From: Paraflavitalea sp. CAU 1676 | Lineage (GTDB): Bacteria > Bacteroidota > Bacteroidia > Chitinophagales > Chitinophagaceae | Direction: 5' to 3' | Assembly (NCBI RefSeq): GCF_029223285.1 | Contig: NZ_JARHUJ010000008.1 | Span: 1 to 64,000, forward strand | DNA: 64,000 nt | Part shown: positions 37,102-46,581 of the stretch, piece after piece | Layout of the letters: every line of letters starts with the position of its first letter | How positions within the stretch are numbered: the first letter of the stretch is position 1 | Position numbers and translations under genes: made by a program | The notes under the pieces: generated by a model | The model's input: the letters and a program-made list of their open reading frames with translations, nothing else | What the model was told of the DNA's origin: nothing | Databases searched by the model: none

Positions 37102-39252
37102 ATGGCAGACTTACGATTACAGAGAAACTTTGGTATTGCGGCACACATTGATGCCGGTAAAACCACTACTACGGAGCGTATCCTGCGCTACACCGGTATG
37201 ATCCACAAAATTGGTGAGGTGCATGATGGCGCTGCTACCACCGACTGGATGGAGCAGGAAAAAGAAAGAGGTATCACCATTACCTCTGCTGCTGTTAGCT
37301 GCCAGTGGAATTTCCCTACCGTAAAAGGTAAGGCTGATGCTAACACTAAAAAATATTACTTCAACATTATTGATACTCCAGGTCACGTGGATTTCACTGT
37401 AGAGGTGGAGCGTTCTATGCGTGTACTGGACGGTCTGATCGCCCTGTTCTCTGCAGTTGATGGCGTTGAGCCTCAGTCTGAGACCGTTTGGCGCCAGGCT
37501 AACCGTTATAAAGTTCCCCGTATCGGTTTCGTTAACAAAATGGACCGTTCCGGTGCAGACTTCCTGATGGTAGTTAAGCAGGTGAAAGAAATGCTCGGTG
37601 CTAAAGCCGTTCCCCTGCAATTACCCATCGGTGCAGAAGACGACTTCAAGGGTGTGGTTGACCTCATCACCATGAAGGGTGTTATCTGGCACATGGAAAC
37701 AGAAGGTATGACCTTCGATGAGATCCCTGTACCAGAAGATATGAAGGCTGAAGCAGAAGAGTGGAGGCAGAACCTGATCGAAGCTGTTGCCGAATACGAC
37801 GACAAGCTGCTCGAGAAGTTCTTCGACAACCCGGCTTCAATCTCTGAAGAAGAAGTACACGAAGCGATCCGCAAAGCTACGATCGATCTGAGCATCGTTC
37901 CGATGATGTGCGGTTCTTCCTTCAAGAATAAGGGCGTACAAACTGCCCTCGACGCAGTTTGCCGTTACCTGCCTTCACCCGTTGATATCGATGATACCGT
38001 AGGTACCAACCCCGATACCGGCGAACAGGAAACACGTAAACCCGATCCCAAAGCGCCTTTCGCTGCATTGGCCTTCAAGATCATGACCGATCCTTTCGTA
38101 GGTCGTCTGGCATTCTTCCGGTGCTATAGCGGCCACCTCGATGCTGGTTCTTATGTATTGAACGTAAGAAGCGGTAAGAAAGAGCGTATCAGCCGTATCA
38201 TGAAGATGTTTGCCAACAAGCAAAACCCCATCGACTTCATCGAAGCTGGTGATATCGGTGCAGCAGTTGGTTTCAAGGAAATCAAGACCGGTGATACCCT
38301 TTGCGACGAAGATCATCCCATCACACTCGAGAACATGTTCATCCCTGAGCCTGTGATCGCGATCGCCGTTGAGCCTAAAACACAGGCCGACGTTGATAAA
38401 ATGGGTATGGCCATCGCCAAGCTGGTTGAAGAAGATCCTACACTCCGCGTTAATACCGATGAAGATACCGGTCAAACCATCCTCCGTGGTATGGGTGAGT
38501 TGCACCTCGAGATCATCATCGACCGTATGCGTCGTGAGTTCAAAGTAGAAGTTAACCAGGGTGCTCCCCAGGTTGCCTATAAAGAAGCGTTCCGCAAAAC
38601 TGTTGAACACCGTGAAACACTGAAGAAACAAACCGGTGGTCGTGGTAAGTTCGCGGATATCGTATTCGAACTCGGACCTGCCGACGAAGAGTGGCTGACA
38701 GCAAACCCCAAAGAGAACCTGCAATTCGTGAATGATATCTTCGGTGGATCTATCCCCCGTGAGTTCATTCAGCCAATTCAGAAAGGATTCCAGTCTGCAC
38801 TGGGTACCGGTGTACTGGCAAACTATCCTGTAGAGCACGTGAAGGTGCGGATCTTCGACGGTAGCTTCCACCAGGTTGACTCTGATGGTATGTCGTTCGA
38901 ACTTTGCGCAAGAGCTGGTTTCCGTGAAGCCGGCCGCAAAGCACAACCCGTACTGCTCGAGCCTATCATGAAAGTAGAAGTTATCACACCCGACCAATAC
39001 ATGGGTGATGTAACTGGTGACTTGAACCGTCGTCGTGGTATGCTGGAAGGCATGGACAGCCGCGGTGGTGCACAGGTTATCAAGGCTAAAGTGCCTTTGA
39101 GCGAAATGTTCGGTTACGTAACGCAATTGCGTAGCTTGAGCTCTGGCCGTGCAACTTCTACCATGGAGTTCAGCCACTACTCTCCTGCACCCAACAACAT
39201 CGCCGAAGAGGTGATCGCCAAGGTGAAAGGAAAGCTGAAAGTAAGCGAATAA
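37102..39252 (+). CDS. fusA: Translation elongation factor G
   Basis: GTPase that moves tRNAs and mRNA on the ribosome. G1 AHIDAGKT at 14-21, G3 DTPGH at 91-95, G4 NKMD at 145-148; domain IV and V segments (GGRGKFADI and [17 protein letters not shown]) close the 716-residue protein. It has the full set of domains and is a normal EF-G. Unusually for this phylum it is a single-gene unit, with a promoter and a strong terminator, and not joined to rpsG and rpsJ. Confidence 0.98.
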   Translation: MADLRLQRNFGIAAHIDAGKTTTTERILRYTGMIHKIGEVHDGAATTDWMEQEKERGITITSAAVSCQWNFPTVKGKADANTKKYYFNIIDTPGHVDFTVEVERSMRVLDGLIALFSAVDGVEPQSETVWRQANRYKVPRIGFVNKMDRSGADFLMVVKQVKEMLGAKAVPLQLPIGAEDDFKGVVDLITMKGVIWHMETEGMTFDEIPVPEDMKAEAEEWRQNLIEAVAEYDDKLLEKFFDNPASISEEEVHEAIRKATIDLSIVPMMCGSSFKNKGVQTALDAVCRYLPSPVDIDDTVGTNPDTGEQETRKPDPKAPFAALAFKIMTDPFVGRLAFFRCYSGHLDAGSYVLNVRSGKKERISRIMKMFANKQNPIDFIEAGDIGAAVGFKEIKTGDTLCDEDHPITLENMFIPEPVIAIAVEPKTQADVDKMGMAIAKLVEEDPTLRVNTDEDTGQTILRGMGELHLEIIIDRMRREFKVEVNQGAPQVAYKEAFRKTVEHRETLKKQTGGRGKFADIVFELGPADEEWLTANPKENLQFVNDIFGGSIPREFIQPIQKGFQSALGTGVLANYPVEHVKVRIFDGSFHQVDSDGMSFELCARAGFREAGRKAQPVLLEPIMKVEVITPDQYMGDVTGDLNRRRGMLEGMDSRGGAQVIKAKVPLSEMFGYVTQLRSLSSGRATSTMEFSHYSPAPNNIAEEVIAKVKGKLKVSE

Positions 39253-39276
39253 GCTTTAAGTTTATATCTCATATAA

Positions 39277-39304
39277 GCCCCGCCGTTCGGCGGGGCTTTT
39301 TTTT
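39277..39304 (+). terminator. fusA terminator
   Basis: GCCCCGCC, GTTC loop, GGCGGGGC, then eight T: a near-ideal terminator. Confidence 0.95.
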
Positions 39305-39492
39305 ATTGCCACATCTATGGCCCCCGGCTCGGGGGCCACCTGCTCCACCCATGCCTTTAGCCTTCCCCTCCCTGCACACTTACAGCCCGAAACTGCACAG
39401 TTATGGGCTCAATCTGCGCACTTATTGGTTTGTCCTTGTGTCGTCTGCGGCAAACCGTTAATTTGGTCAATAAACCCCTAAACTCTCCAAAC

Positions 39493-40068
39493 ATGCGAAA
39501 GCTAACGCTAATGCTATGCCTGTTCATGGCATCGTACACCCTCTCTGCGCAGGAATTCATGCACTCATTTGGCGGCAAGTATCTATTCTACGGTAATTCC
39601 GACGGCGTTACCGGCGGCGTTCTTCTGTACTCGCCTCGTCTTAACCTCAATGCGGAAGGAAACAGCACCTTGTCGATCGGCACTCACTTCGGTCTCGGCT
39701 TCAATGTATCGTCACGTTCCGACGAGGGAGGTGGCAGCAGCTCCTTCATCCTGGATCTGCCGCTGGTAGCCGAATACAATGTTGGCTTTGGTTCCACCTC
39801 CGACGCCGATGGATCATTTGGTGGATATGTAGGAGCCGGCTACGGCATTCACCGCGCCAGCATGAGTACCGCCTATGGAAGTGGCAGTGCCACCTTGCAT
39901 GGCCCCGTATTTACCGGCGGTCTCCGTTTTCTCATCGGTTCGGTCGGAGCCTTTGAACTGGGAGCCAGCTACAACCTCGACCTTAAAACAAAAGTCAAGG
40001 AAGCCAAGTCGAATATATTCGGCATATCCGTTTCTTACATCTTTGGCTTTAGGGAAAGTGCTTTTTAG
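39493..40068 (+). CDS. Outer-membrane beta-barrel protein
   Basis: 191 residues from the ATG at 39493; the longer frame to 39403 has a polar, unlike-coding extension. Signal peptide MRKLTLMLCLFMASYTLSAQ. The mature part has amphipathic alternation and Gly-rich turns (GFGSTSDADGSFGGYVGAGYGIH) with a hydrophobic final strand (IFGISVSYIFGF). This is an eight-strand barrel pattern typical of Bacteroidota OMP domains. Function unknown. Confidence 0.75.
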   Translation: MRKLTLMLCLFMASYTLSAQEFMHSFGGKYLFYGNSDGVTGGVLLYSPRLNLNAEGNSTLSIGTHFGLGFNVSSRSDEGGGSSSFILDLPLVAEYNVGFGSTSDADGSFGGYVGAGYGIHRASMSTAYGSGSATLHGPVFTGGLRFLIGSVGAFELGASYNLDLKTKVKEAKSNIFGISVSYIFGFRESAF

Positions 40069-40222
40069 CATGGGCTGAAGATTGAATTGTTTTATGTACA
40101 TGCATAGCCTATCTTGCATCAACGATCGCTGGCCCCCAAAGGCTTTTGATTTGTGCTGGCCCTACAGGCTGCAACTCTCCCCCAAGTGAATTCTAAAAGC
40201 AATGATGAACTCACGTGAAAGA

Positions 40223-40246
40223 GCCTCTCTCCGGAGAGGCTTTTTT
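40223..40246 (+). terminator. Intrinsic terminator after the beta-barrel gene
   Basis: GCCTCTC, loop, GAGAGGC, then six T, 155 bases after the stop. The space before it has no gene. Confidence 0.8.
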
Positions 40247-40336
40247 ATTCCTCATTAAAGCGACATTAAAACCAACAAGCCGATTAAACTTTCTTTTTTG
40301 GCATATGTCAAACAACCGCATCGCCGGCCCGGCCGT

Positions 40337-40402
40337 ATGATGCATAAAGCGACAAGAATTATCGGATCAATGGATACACGCTCCCTGAACATGGGAAGCT
40401 AA
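40337..40402 (+). CDS. Candidate 21-residue peptide with its own terminator
   Basis: An open frame starting with two ATG codons (40337 and 40340) and ending in TAA, coding for a 21-residue basic peptide (core HKATRIIGSMDTRSLNMGS). A terminator starts 9 bases after it (40412). The frame may be a real micro-gene, a leader peptide of the DPP-IV-like gene, or part of a small RNA. No -7 box is convincing upstream, only a TTTTTTG at 40294-40300. Confidence 0.35.
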   Translation: MMHKATRIIGSMDTRSLNMGS

Positions 40403-40411
40403 GGTTAGCAG

Positions 40412-40435
40412 ATCCCGGCACCGGCCGGGATTTTT
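40412..40435 (+). terminator. Orphan terminator
   Basis: ATCCCGGC, ACCG loop, GCCGGGAT, then a T-run of five. No large gene precedes it, only the 21-codon frame, and the next gene starts 210 bases on. Confidence 0.8.
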
Positions 40436-40646
40436 CTTGTCCGGCTTACAGCAAACTAACCCGGCAGGCCATGGCAACCTGCGCCCTACGTCCACCTTCT
40501 CCGGATACTACACTAGGTAATGCTGGGAGCCAACCTGCTACTGCCACCATTCGGCGCCATCCGTCAATGAAGCAATAGGGTTGGTTAATCCTTGTTTACC
40601 CCATGTCGGGCTTTTCCGTTAATTTCCCGCCCTAAAAATCTACAGC

Positions 40647-42848
40647 ATGAAATGTCAGTCGGCTTTCTTTTCAAGATGGCTAAGTGTTTGCCTGTGCCTC
40701 CTTTCCTTTCAGTTCCTGCAGGCCCAGGGGGGCGTTCGCTGGGCAAAGGATGGCAATAGCTATTACAGTGCCCAGGGAGGTGAATTGCTCCAGTTCGTAC
40801 TTCCCAAAAACGAGAAAACGGTGTTATTGACCAAAGAACAGCTGACCCCGCAGGGACAAAGCCCGCTGGCATTCCGCAACTTCTCATTCTCTGAAGACGA
40901 TACCAAAGTATTACTGTTCACGAATTCGAAGAAGGTTTGGCGCCTCTATACCCGGGGCGATTATTGGGTATATGACCGCACAGCCAAAACCCTGAAGCAG
41001 ATCGGCAAGGGCCGCCCCGCTTCTTCCTTGATGTTTGCCAAGTTTTCGCCCGACGGCAGCAAAGTAGCTTACGTGAGCGAGTATAATATTTATGTAGAAG
41101 ACCTGGCCTCCGGCGTCATAAAGAAACTTACCACCGATGGCAACCGTAAGCTCATCAACGGAACGTTCGACTGGGTATACGAAGAAGAGTTTTTCTGCCG
41201 TGATGGATTCCGCTGGAGCCCCGATAGCAAACAGATCGCCTACTGGCAGATCGATGCCAAGAATACGAAGGACTACCTGATGGTGAACAATACCGATTCC
41301 ATCTATCCCTTTGCCGTGCCCGTTGAATACCCCGTAGCCGGCGAAGCGCCCTCTCCTTTCAAAATTGGCGTGGTCAATACCTCCACCGCGCAAACCCAGT
41401 GGATGTCGGTTCCCACCGACGCTGTTTGGCAGAGCTATGTGCCCCGCCTGGAATGGGCCGGAAACAGCAACGAATTGATACTCCAGCACCTCAACCGCAA
41501 GCAGAACGAAAGCAAGATACTTTTGTGCAATGCACAGACCGGTGCGGCCCAAACCATCTATACAGAAAAAGATTCGGCCTGGATCGATATCCAGCCACTT
41601 TGGGATAACGACTACATCTGGGGCGGATGGGATTGGCTGAATGGCGGTAAGGAGTTCATCTGGTCATCCGAAAAAGACGGCTGGCGACACCTTTACCGCG
41701 TGAGCCGCGATGGCAAGAAGGAAACCCTCATTACGGCCGGTAACTACGATGTCATGGAAATTACCTGCATCGATGAAAAGGGCGGTTTCCTGTACTTCAT
41801 GGCATCGCCCGAAAATGCCACGCAAAAATTCCTGTACCGCACCAAGCTCGATGGAAAGGGTAAACCTGAAAGGCTGTCACCCGCCACCCAGCAGGGCACC
41901 CATGATTACGATGTATCGCCGAATGCAAAATATGCCCAGCATACTTTCACCAATTATTACACCCGGTACGCATCCGAGCTCATCTCCCTGGCCGACCACA
42001 AAGGACTCAATGGAGAGAACAAGGTAGGCGAGGCGGTAGCCCAGGCCAACAAAGCGGCATCGAAGGTCGAGTTCTTTAAAGTGACCACCTCCGAAGGCGT
42101 GGAAATGGACGCCTGGATGGTAAAACCCGACAACTTCGACGCTACAAAGAAATACCCCGTGGTGTTTTATGTGTACACAGAACCCTGGGGACAGAACGTA
42201 AAAGACCAGTTTGGGGTAGAGAACAATTTCCTGTACCAGGGCAGCATGGCCAAAGACGGCTACATCTATATCTCGATCGATAACCGCGGTACACCAGTGC
42301 CCAAAGGCCGTAACTGGCGTAAGGTGGTATATCGTAAGATCGGTCTGGTAAACATCCGCGATCAGGCGCTCGCCGCCACCGAGATCCTGAAATGGCCATT
42401 TGTCGACAGCAGCCGCGTGGCCGTATGGGGCTGGAGTGGTGGTGGATCAGCCACCCTTAACCTCATGTTCCAATATCCGGAGATCTATAAAACCGGTATT
42501 GCTGTGGCAGCCGTGGGCAACCAGCTTACTTACGACAATATCTATCAGGAGCGCTATATGGGACTGCCCCAGGAAAACCGTGAGGATTTCGTGAAAGGAT
42601 CGCCCATTACGTATGCTAAGAACCTGAAAGGAAACCTGTTGTATATACATGGCACCGGCGATGACAACGTGCACTATAACAATGTGGAGATGCTGGTCAA
42701 TGAGCTGGTGAAGCACAACCGCCAGTTTCAGTTGATGGCCTATCCCAACCGCACCCACAGCATCAGCGAAGGAGCCGGAACCTTCCAGCACTTATCGACC
42801 CTGTACACCAATTACCTGAAACAACATTGCCCTCCGGGAGGAAGGTAA
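40647..42848 (+). CDS. DPP-IV-like secreted prolyl peptidase, S9B
   Basis: 733 residues. Signal peptide MKCQSAFFSRWLSVCLCLLS with cleavage after AQ near 27. An eight-blade beta-propeller covers about 40-480. It contains the double-Glu site (DWVYEEEFFCRDGFRWS, about 178-194), which binds the N-terminus of substrates in DPP IV. The alpha/beta-hydrolase domain carries Ser597 in GWSGGG, Asp672 in GTGDDN and His704 in NRTHS. The family's usual GWSYGG is GWSGGG here. It probably cleaves X-Pro dipeptides in the periplasm. A terminator follows. Confidence 0.92.
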   Translation: MKCQSAFFSRWLSVCLCLLSFQFLQAQGGVRWAKDGNSYYSAQGGELLQFVLPKNEKTVLLTKEQLTPQGQSPLAFRNFSFSEDDTKVLLFTNSKKVWRLYTRGDYWVYDRTAKTLKQIGKGRPASSLMFAKFSPDGSKVAYVSEYNIYVEDLASGVIKKLTTDGNRKLINGTFDWVYEEEFFCRDGFRWSPDSKQIAYWQIDAKNTKDYLMVNNTDSIYPFAVPVEYPVAGEAPSPFKIGVVNTSTAQTQWMSVPTDAVWQSYVPRLEWAGNSNELILQHLNRKQNESKILLCNAQTGAAQTIYTEKDSAWIDIQPLWDNDYIWGGWDWLNGGKEFIWSSEKDGWRHLYRVSRDGKKETLITAGNYDVMEITCIDEKGGFLYFMASPENATQKFLYRTKLDGKGKPERLSPATQQGTHDYDVSPNAKYAQHTFTNYYTRYASELISLADHKGLNGENKVGEAVAQANKAASKVEFFKVTTSEGVEMDAWMVKPDNFDATKKYPVVFYVYTEPWGQNVKDQFGVENNFLYQGSMAKDGYIYISIDNRGTPVPKGRNWRKVVYRKIGLVNIRDQALAATEILKWPFVDSSRVAVWGWSGGGSATLNLMFQYPEIYKTGIAVAAVGNQLTYDNIYQERYMGLPQENREDFVKGSPITYAKNLKGNLLYIHGTGDDNVHYNNVEMLVNELVKHNRQFQLMAYPNRTHSISEGAGTFQHLSTLYTNYLKQHCPPGGR

Positions 42849-42908
42849 ATGGAGTCGGGTAGGAGGAACAAGCGCTTTACCTAAGCAGCCATAAATAATA
42901 ATGATCGC

Positions 42909-42950
42909 CATCAGGCCGACCAGTACGACTGGCCGGCCTGATGTCTTTTT
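42909..42950 (+). terminator. Terminator of the DPP-IV-like gene
   Basis: CATCAGGCC pairs with GGCCTGATG around a 17-nt loop and is followed by TCTTTTT. Confidence 0.8.
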
Positions 42951-43016
42951 GTGCTTACCTGATCCCGGCGGAGGTAGCCAGATGTTTCGCTGTTGATTCG
43001 TTTATATCAGGTATTT

Positions 43017-43100
43017 GTCTCGTAGATATCCCGTCTCTTTAAGAGACGAGACATATACGGCACATCTAGGGGACATAGACGAGACATCTACGAGACATCT
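43017..43100. repeat. Cluster of GAGACAT direct and inverted repeats
   Basis: GTCTCGTAGATATC (43017-43030) is nearly the reverse complement of the GACATCTACGAGAC that ends the cluster at about 43083-43096. A near-palindrome CGTCTCTTTAAGAGACG is at 43032-43048. AGACGAGACAT and TACGAGACAT recur downstream. Looks like a set of operator-type sites or a foldback element. Confidence 0.6.
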
Positions 43101-43260
43101 TAAAATGCCAGTAGGGTAGGGCTACTGGTGGCGCCCTGCTGCCGGCTTAAGGCCGGCGCGCCGCTCCCGGTTGCCGGACACCGGGCACCCGCGCGCGCAG
43201 CGGGCCAACCCAAGCTCCGTGAATCGAATGTTGCTGGAGCTCGGCGCCTGGGTGAAAGTC
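43101..43260. other. GC-rich structured stretch
   Basis: Several short GC-rich palindromes, for example GCCGGC with TTAA and GCCGGC, and GCGCGCGC. Base composition is far above its neighbours. No credible gene; possibly a structured RNA or foreign fragment. Confidence 0.45.
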
Positions 43261-43328
43261 TTGGCAATTTGAATTTCCTTAACACAAGGCCTTGATCTTC
43301 TGTAGTAAATTGGTAGAAAACCCGATCT

Positions 43329-44120
43329 ATGAAGTATATTCTACCCGCCCTGGCTACTGCTTTATTGTTTTCCTGCACCACCTACCAGGTGATGACCGTA
43401 TCGAGTAAAGAAGCCGCTCAGCAGAATACCGCCGCCGAATTTGTGATTGACAATGACAGTCTGGAGCTGTGTTACAATTTCAATGGACACAATGGACCGA
43501 TCAAAGTGAAGATCAGGAACAAACTGAACAAGCCAATCTATGTCGATTGGCAACGCTCGGCCTTAATAATCAATGGAATGGCTATTAGTTACGCCAATCA
43601 AAAAGTACCGATCAGCGGAGCCCTGTCGTCTACGTCACTGAATTGGACCCCCGACGTTTCCTCGAGCTTTGGGAGGTTCCATGGCACTGCGACCATCCCG
43701 CCTGAAATTGAATTCATTCCTCCACAGACCTTTGTGACCAAAGAACTGATCGGTATTACTAACAAAGGCATCCTGAACCTGCCCGAAAGCGCTTTTTCGA
43801 AGAAAAAGGTGCCGGCTATGGGCTCGATGTATGCGTCTATCAGGATGGCTTCTTTTTCGCCTGAGTCTACGCCGCTCGCTTTCAGCAGCTACCTCACTTT
43901 CATGGTGGGCGATACCCTGCCCAGGCCGATGGTTTACCAGCACAACTTTTATGTGTCGGAGCTTGTTAAAATGACCGATCCGCCACAGGTGTTAAACGGC
44001 GACAAGCGGGGCGACCGCTTTTATGTGGTGCAGGGAAATGCCGGCGATAGCATCACCTACGGCTACGGCGTGGTGGGCGGAAAGCCGGTATTACAGAAAT
44101 ATGCACGGGCGCTGCAATAA
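43329..44120 (+). CDS. Predicted lipoprotein
   Basis: 263 residues with a lipoprotein signal (MKYILPALATALLFSC, lipobox cysteine at 16), followed by TTYQVMTVSS. The rest is beta-rich with a YNFNGHNGPIKVKIRNKLNKP segment resembling a small carbohydrate- or protein-binding domain. I recognise no family. It is the last accessory gene before the rpsJ promoter. Function unknown. Confidence 0.65.
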   Translation: MKYILPALATALLFSCTTYQVMTVSSKEAAQQNTAAEFVIDNDSLELCYNFNGHNGPIKVKIRNKLNKPIYVDWQRSALIINGMAISYANQKVPISGALSSTSLNWTPDVSSSFGRFHGTATIPPEIEFIPPQTFVTKELIGITNKGILNLPESAFSKKKVPAMGSMYASIRMASFSPESTPLAFSSYLTFMVGDTLPRPMVYQHNFYVSELVKMTDPPQVLNGDKRGDRFYVVQGNAGDSITYGYGVVGGKPVLQKYARALQ

Positions 44121-44413
44121 TTTCCTGGGAGGAATGGGGTATCTATCGACCACGCCAGCACAACTGGAGCGAAAAGGAATGAATTACATTGTAATTAATT
44201 GAATAATAATCAATTATGCATAATTTAAGCCGATTTGCTTCTACATCTTCTTCGGCTAAGGCCGGCGGTAGTGGCGGGTATTAAATTGGCTTTCAGTATA
44301 TTGCAGAAATGGAAATTCTCATGGGAAAAGCGGGTGCAAATGCCGGAAGGTGCAAAAGCGAACGGCAGACGCCAGATTTTTAGTGTGGGCATGCAAAATT
44401 TATCTTCAAATCT
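44121..44413. other. Gap upstream of rpsJ
   Basis: A/T-rich sequence without a supportable gene or strong structure; the rpsJ promoter lies at its right end. Confidence 0.4.
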
Positions 44414-44444
44414 TTTGTAAGTAATCAAACTACACTTACCTTTG
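44414..44444 (+). promoter_or_regulatory. rpsJ promoter
   Basis: TTTG (44414-44417), 19-bp spacer, TACCTTTG (44437-44444). The ATG at 44474 follows after 29 bases. Confidence 0.75.
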
Positions 44445-44473
44445 CATCCCCATTAGAAAAATGGGATAGAACT

Positions 44474-44779
44474 ATGTCTCAACGAATCAGAATCAAATTA
44501 CAGTCTTACGATCACAACCTGGTAGATAAATCTGCAGAGAAAATCGTAAAGACAGTGCGCAGCACCGGAGCGGTAGTAACAGGTCCTATTCCTTTACCTA
44601 CCCGCAAAAAGATCTTTACCGTATTACGCTCTCCGCACGTGAATAAGAAGAGCCGTGAGCAGTTCCAGTTGTGTACGCACAAGCGTTTGCTGGATATTTA
44701 TACTTCTTCCAGCCGTACGGTGGATGCCCTGAGCAAGCTCGACTTGCCTAGTGGTGTGGAAGTTGAGATCAAAGCATGA
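44474..44779 (+). CDS. rpsJ: Ribosomal protein S10
   Basis: 101 residues, head of the small subunit, also an antitermination factor (NusE) in many bacteria. [22 protein letters not shown] and the [25 protein letters not shown] segment are diagnostic. A strong terminator follows at once, so it appears to be transcribed alone and not as the first gene of the S10 operon. Confidence 0.98.
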   Translation: MSQRIRIKLQSYDHNLVDKSAEKIVKTVRSTGAVVTGPIPLPTRKKIFTVLRSPHVNKKSREQFQLCTHKRLLDIYTSSSRTVDALSKLDLPSGVEVEIKA

Positions 44780-44794
44780 TAAAAGCATTTGATG

Positions 44795-44832
44795 AACCCT
44801 GTCAGGGTTCTAAAATCCTGACAGGGTTTTTT
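44795..44832 (+). terminator. Terminator between rpsJ and rplC
   Basis: AACCCTGTCAGG pairs over 12 bp without mismatch with CCTGACAGGGTT around a 10-nt loop, then T6. A very strong terminator inside what is normally one operon. It could be an attenuator that is read through. Confidence 0.9.
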
Positions 44833-45188
44833 CATATATAGCTACGTCAAGTAGTTAAGTTCTTTCAAGCCTATCTGTAAACTTTGTTGCCGTTGGTGAC
44901 GAATAAAGCAGCGCTGGGTAAATAACAATTGAAAAAGCTGAAGGGGTGCAAGCCCTGACAGTCTCTATAAACAATAAATATGAACTGACCCTTCGAGGTT
45001 AGTTTACTATCGGTACTTCGAAGTCTGCGGCTTTCATGTAAGGTGAAAATAAGCAGATAATAAAAGAAAAGGTCGGTAGCAAACGGGGATTGAAGTTGCC
45101 ATGGTTGTGCCTTCACTGTCCTCCCGGACAGCAGGTTTAGACAATCATACCGCAAATGTCTCTTAAACCGAGAAGGCAAAAACGAACA
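44833..45188. other. Leader region of rplC
   Basis: About 350 bases without a gene. It holds a loose -7-like TAAACTTTG near 44877-44885 and a 6-bp hairpin at 45116-45131. It must supply a promoter for rplC unless the rpsJ terminator is bypassed. Confidence 0.4.
45116..45131 (+). other. Hairpin in the rplC leader
   Basis: CTGTCC, loop TCCC, GGACAG, about 60 bases before the start codon. It could be a ribosomal-protein feedback site, as S10-operon leaders are in other bacteria; this is inference. Confidence 0.45.
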
Positions 45189-45809
45189 ATGATGAAAGGA
45201 ATTATTGGCAAAAAAATCGGGATGACCAGCATCTTCAGTCCTGATGGTAAACAAACTAGTGTTACCATCATCGAGGCAGGTCCCTGTGTTGTAACCCAGG
45301 TCAAAACAAAAGACACTGATGGTTACAGCGCTGTGCAGTTAGCATTCGGCGACAAGAAAGAAAAGCACACGACCGCTGCAGAAAAGAATCACTTCGCAAA
45401 GGCCAATACAGCCGCAAAAAAATTCGTAAAAGAGTTCCGTGATTATTCCATAGAGAAAGCTATTGGAGAATCAATCACCGTTGACATTTTCACTGAAGGT
45501 GAAAAAGTTGAGGTAGTTGGTACTACCAAGGGCAAGGGTTTCCAGGGTGTTGTGAAGCGCCATGGTTTCTCTGGTGTGGGTGAGCAGTCTCACGGTCAGC
45601 ACGATCGTCAGCGCGCCCCCGGTTCTATCGGTAACTCATCTGATGCTTCCCGCGTATTCAAAGGTATGCGCATGGCAGGCAGAATGGGTCAGGACCGTGT
45701 GAAAGTTAAAGGATTGAAGGTGGTAAAGATTTTCCCCGACAAAAACTACATCCTGGTAAGCGGGTCTGTACCCGGTCATATCGGATCAATTGTATTAATT
45801 CAAAAATAA
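45189..45809 (+). CDS. rplC: Ribosomal protein L3
   Basis: 206 residues from the ATG at 45189 ([16 protein letters not shown]); an in-frame upstream extension to 45156 ([11 protein letters not shown]) is not family-like. [14 protein letters not shown] and [14 protein letters not shown] identify L3. It starts the long S10-spc run. Confidence 0.97.
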   Translation: MMKGIIGKKIGMTSIFSPDGKQTSVTIIEAGPCVVTQVKTKDTDGYSAVQLAFGDKKEKHTTAAEKNHFAKANTAAKKFVKEFRDYSIEKAIGESITVDIFTEGEKVEVVGTTKGKGFQGVVKRHGFSGVGEQSHGQHDRQRAPGSIGNSSDASRVFKGMRMAGRMGQDRVKVKGLKVVKIFPDKNYILVSGSVPGHIGSIVLIQK

Positions 45810-45818
45810 CAACGTCGG

Positions 45819-45850
45819 GAAATTGATCAAGCCACGCGCCATCAACTTTC
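45819..45850 (+). other. Intercistronic hairpin, rplC-rplD
   Basis: GAAATTGAT pairs with ATCAACTTTC with one bulged base. No T-run. One of the spacer hairpins described in the findings. Confidence 0.4.
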
Positions 45851-45871
45851 TGATCTGAAAAATAGCGTACA

Positions 45872-46510
45872 ATGCAAGTAGATGTTTTAAATATAAGCGG
45901 AAAGAAAACAGGTCGCTCTGTAGAGTTGCCTGATGAGATCTTTGGTGCTGAGCCGAACGATCACGTGATCTACCTGGCTGTTAAGCAGTTTTTGGCTGCA
46001 CAGCGTCAGGGTACCAGCAAAGTAAAGACCCGTCTTGAAGTGAAAGGTTCCAGCAAGAAGCTGCACCGCCAAAAGGGTACCGGTGGTTCCCGTAAAGGTA
46101 ACCTGCGTAACCCCTTGTTCAAAGGTGGTGGTACAATCTTCGGACCTAAGCCCCGCGATTACGATTTCAAACTGAACCGTAAGGTGAAAGACCTGGCAAA
46201 GATCAGCGCTCTCTCTTACAAGGCTAAGGAAAATGCGATCGTAGTAATTGAAGATATCAACCTGGAAGCGCCCAAGACAAAGACTTTTGTAGGTGCGTTG
46301 AAAGCCCTGGGTATCGACAGCAAAAAATCATTGGTGATCCTGCCCGAGTACAACGACAACCTGTACCTGAGCCTGCGTAACGTGCCTAACGTAAATGGTG
46401 CACTGATCGCTGACGTTAACACTTATGATATCGTAAACTCCAATGTACTGGTGTTTACTGAAAGTGCTGCGAAGATCTTCGCTGATGACGAAGCTGAAGT
46501 AACTGCATAG
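45872..46510 (+). CDS. rplD: Ribosomal protein L4
   Basis: 212 residues; TKVKTRLEVKGSSKKLHRQKGTGGSRKG is the extended loop lining the exit tunnel. In other bacteria L4 is the feedback regulator of this operon. The spacer after rplC is 62 nt with a hairpin. Confidence 0.97.
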   Translation: MQVDVLNISGKKTGRSVELPDEIFGAEPNDHVIYLAVKQFLAAQRQGTSKVKTRLEVKGSSKKLHRQKGTGGSRKGNLRNPLFKGGGTIFGPKPRDYDFKLNRKVKDLAKISALSYKAKENAIVVIEDINLEAPKTKTFVGALKALGIDSKKSLVILPEYNDNLYLSLRNVPNVNGALIADVNTYDIVNSNVLVFTESAAKIFADDEAEVTA

Positions 46511-46523
46511 TATATGCGGTTTA

Positions 46524-46545
46524 TGAAAATGCTGCGGCATTTTCA
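46524..46545 (+). other. Intercistronic hairpin, rplD-rplW
   Basis: Perfect 9-bp stem TGAAAATGC / GCATTTTCA with a TGCG loop, 14 bases past the rplD stop. No T-run follows. Confidence 0.7.
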
Positions 46546-46581
46546 GCTATACAAATTCTTAAATTTTCAAATTAGAGTTAT

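Noticed and set aside
37975-39177. Long open frame opposite fusA
   Set aside because: Antisense shadow of a conserved gene.
44797-44961. CCTGACAG shared by the rpsJ terminator and the rplC leader (near 44954) as an antiterminator pair
   Set aside because: The second copy lies downstream of the terminator, so it cannot affect termination at it.
44871-45254. 127-codon minus frame in the rplC leader
   Set aside because: It overlaps the start of rplC and has no recognisable features.
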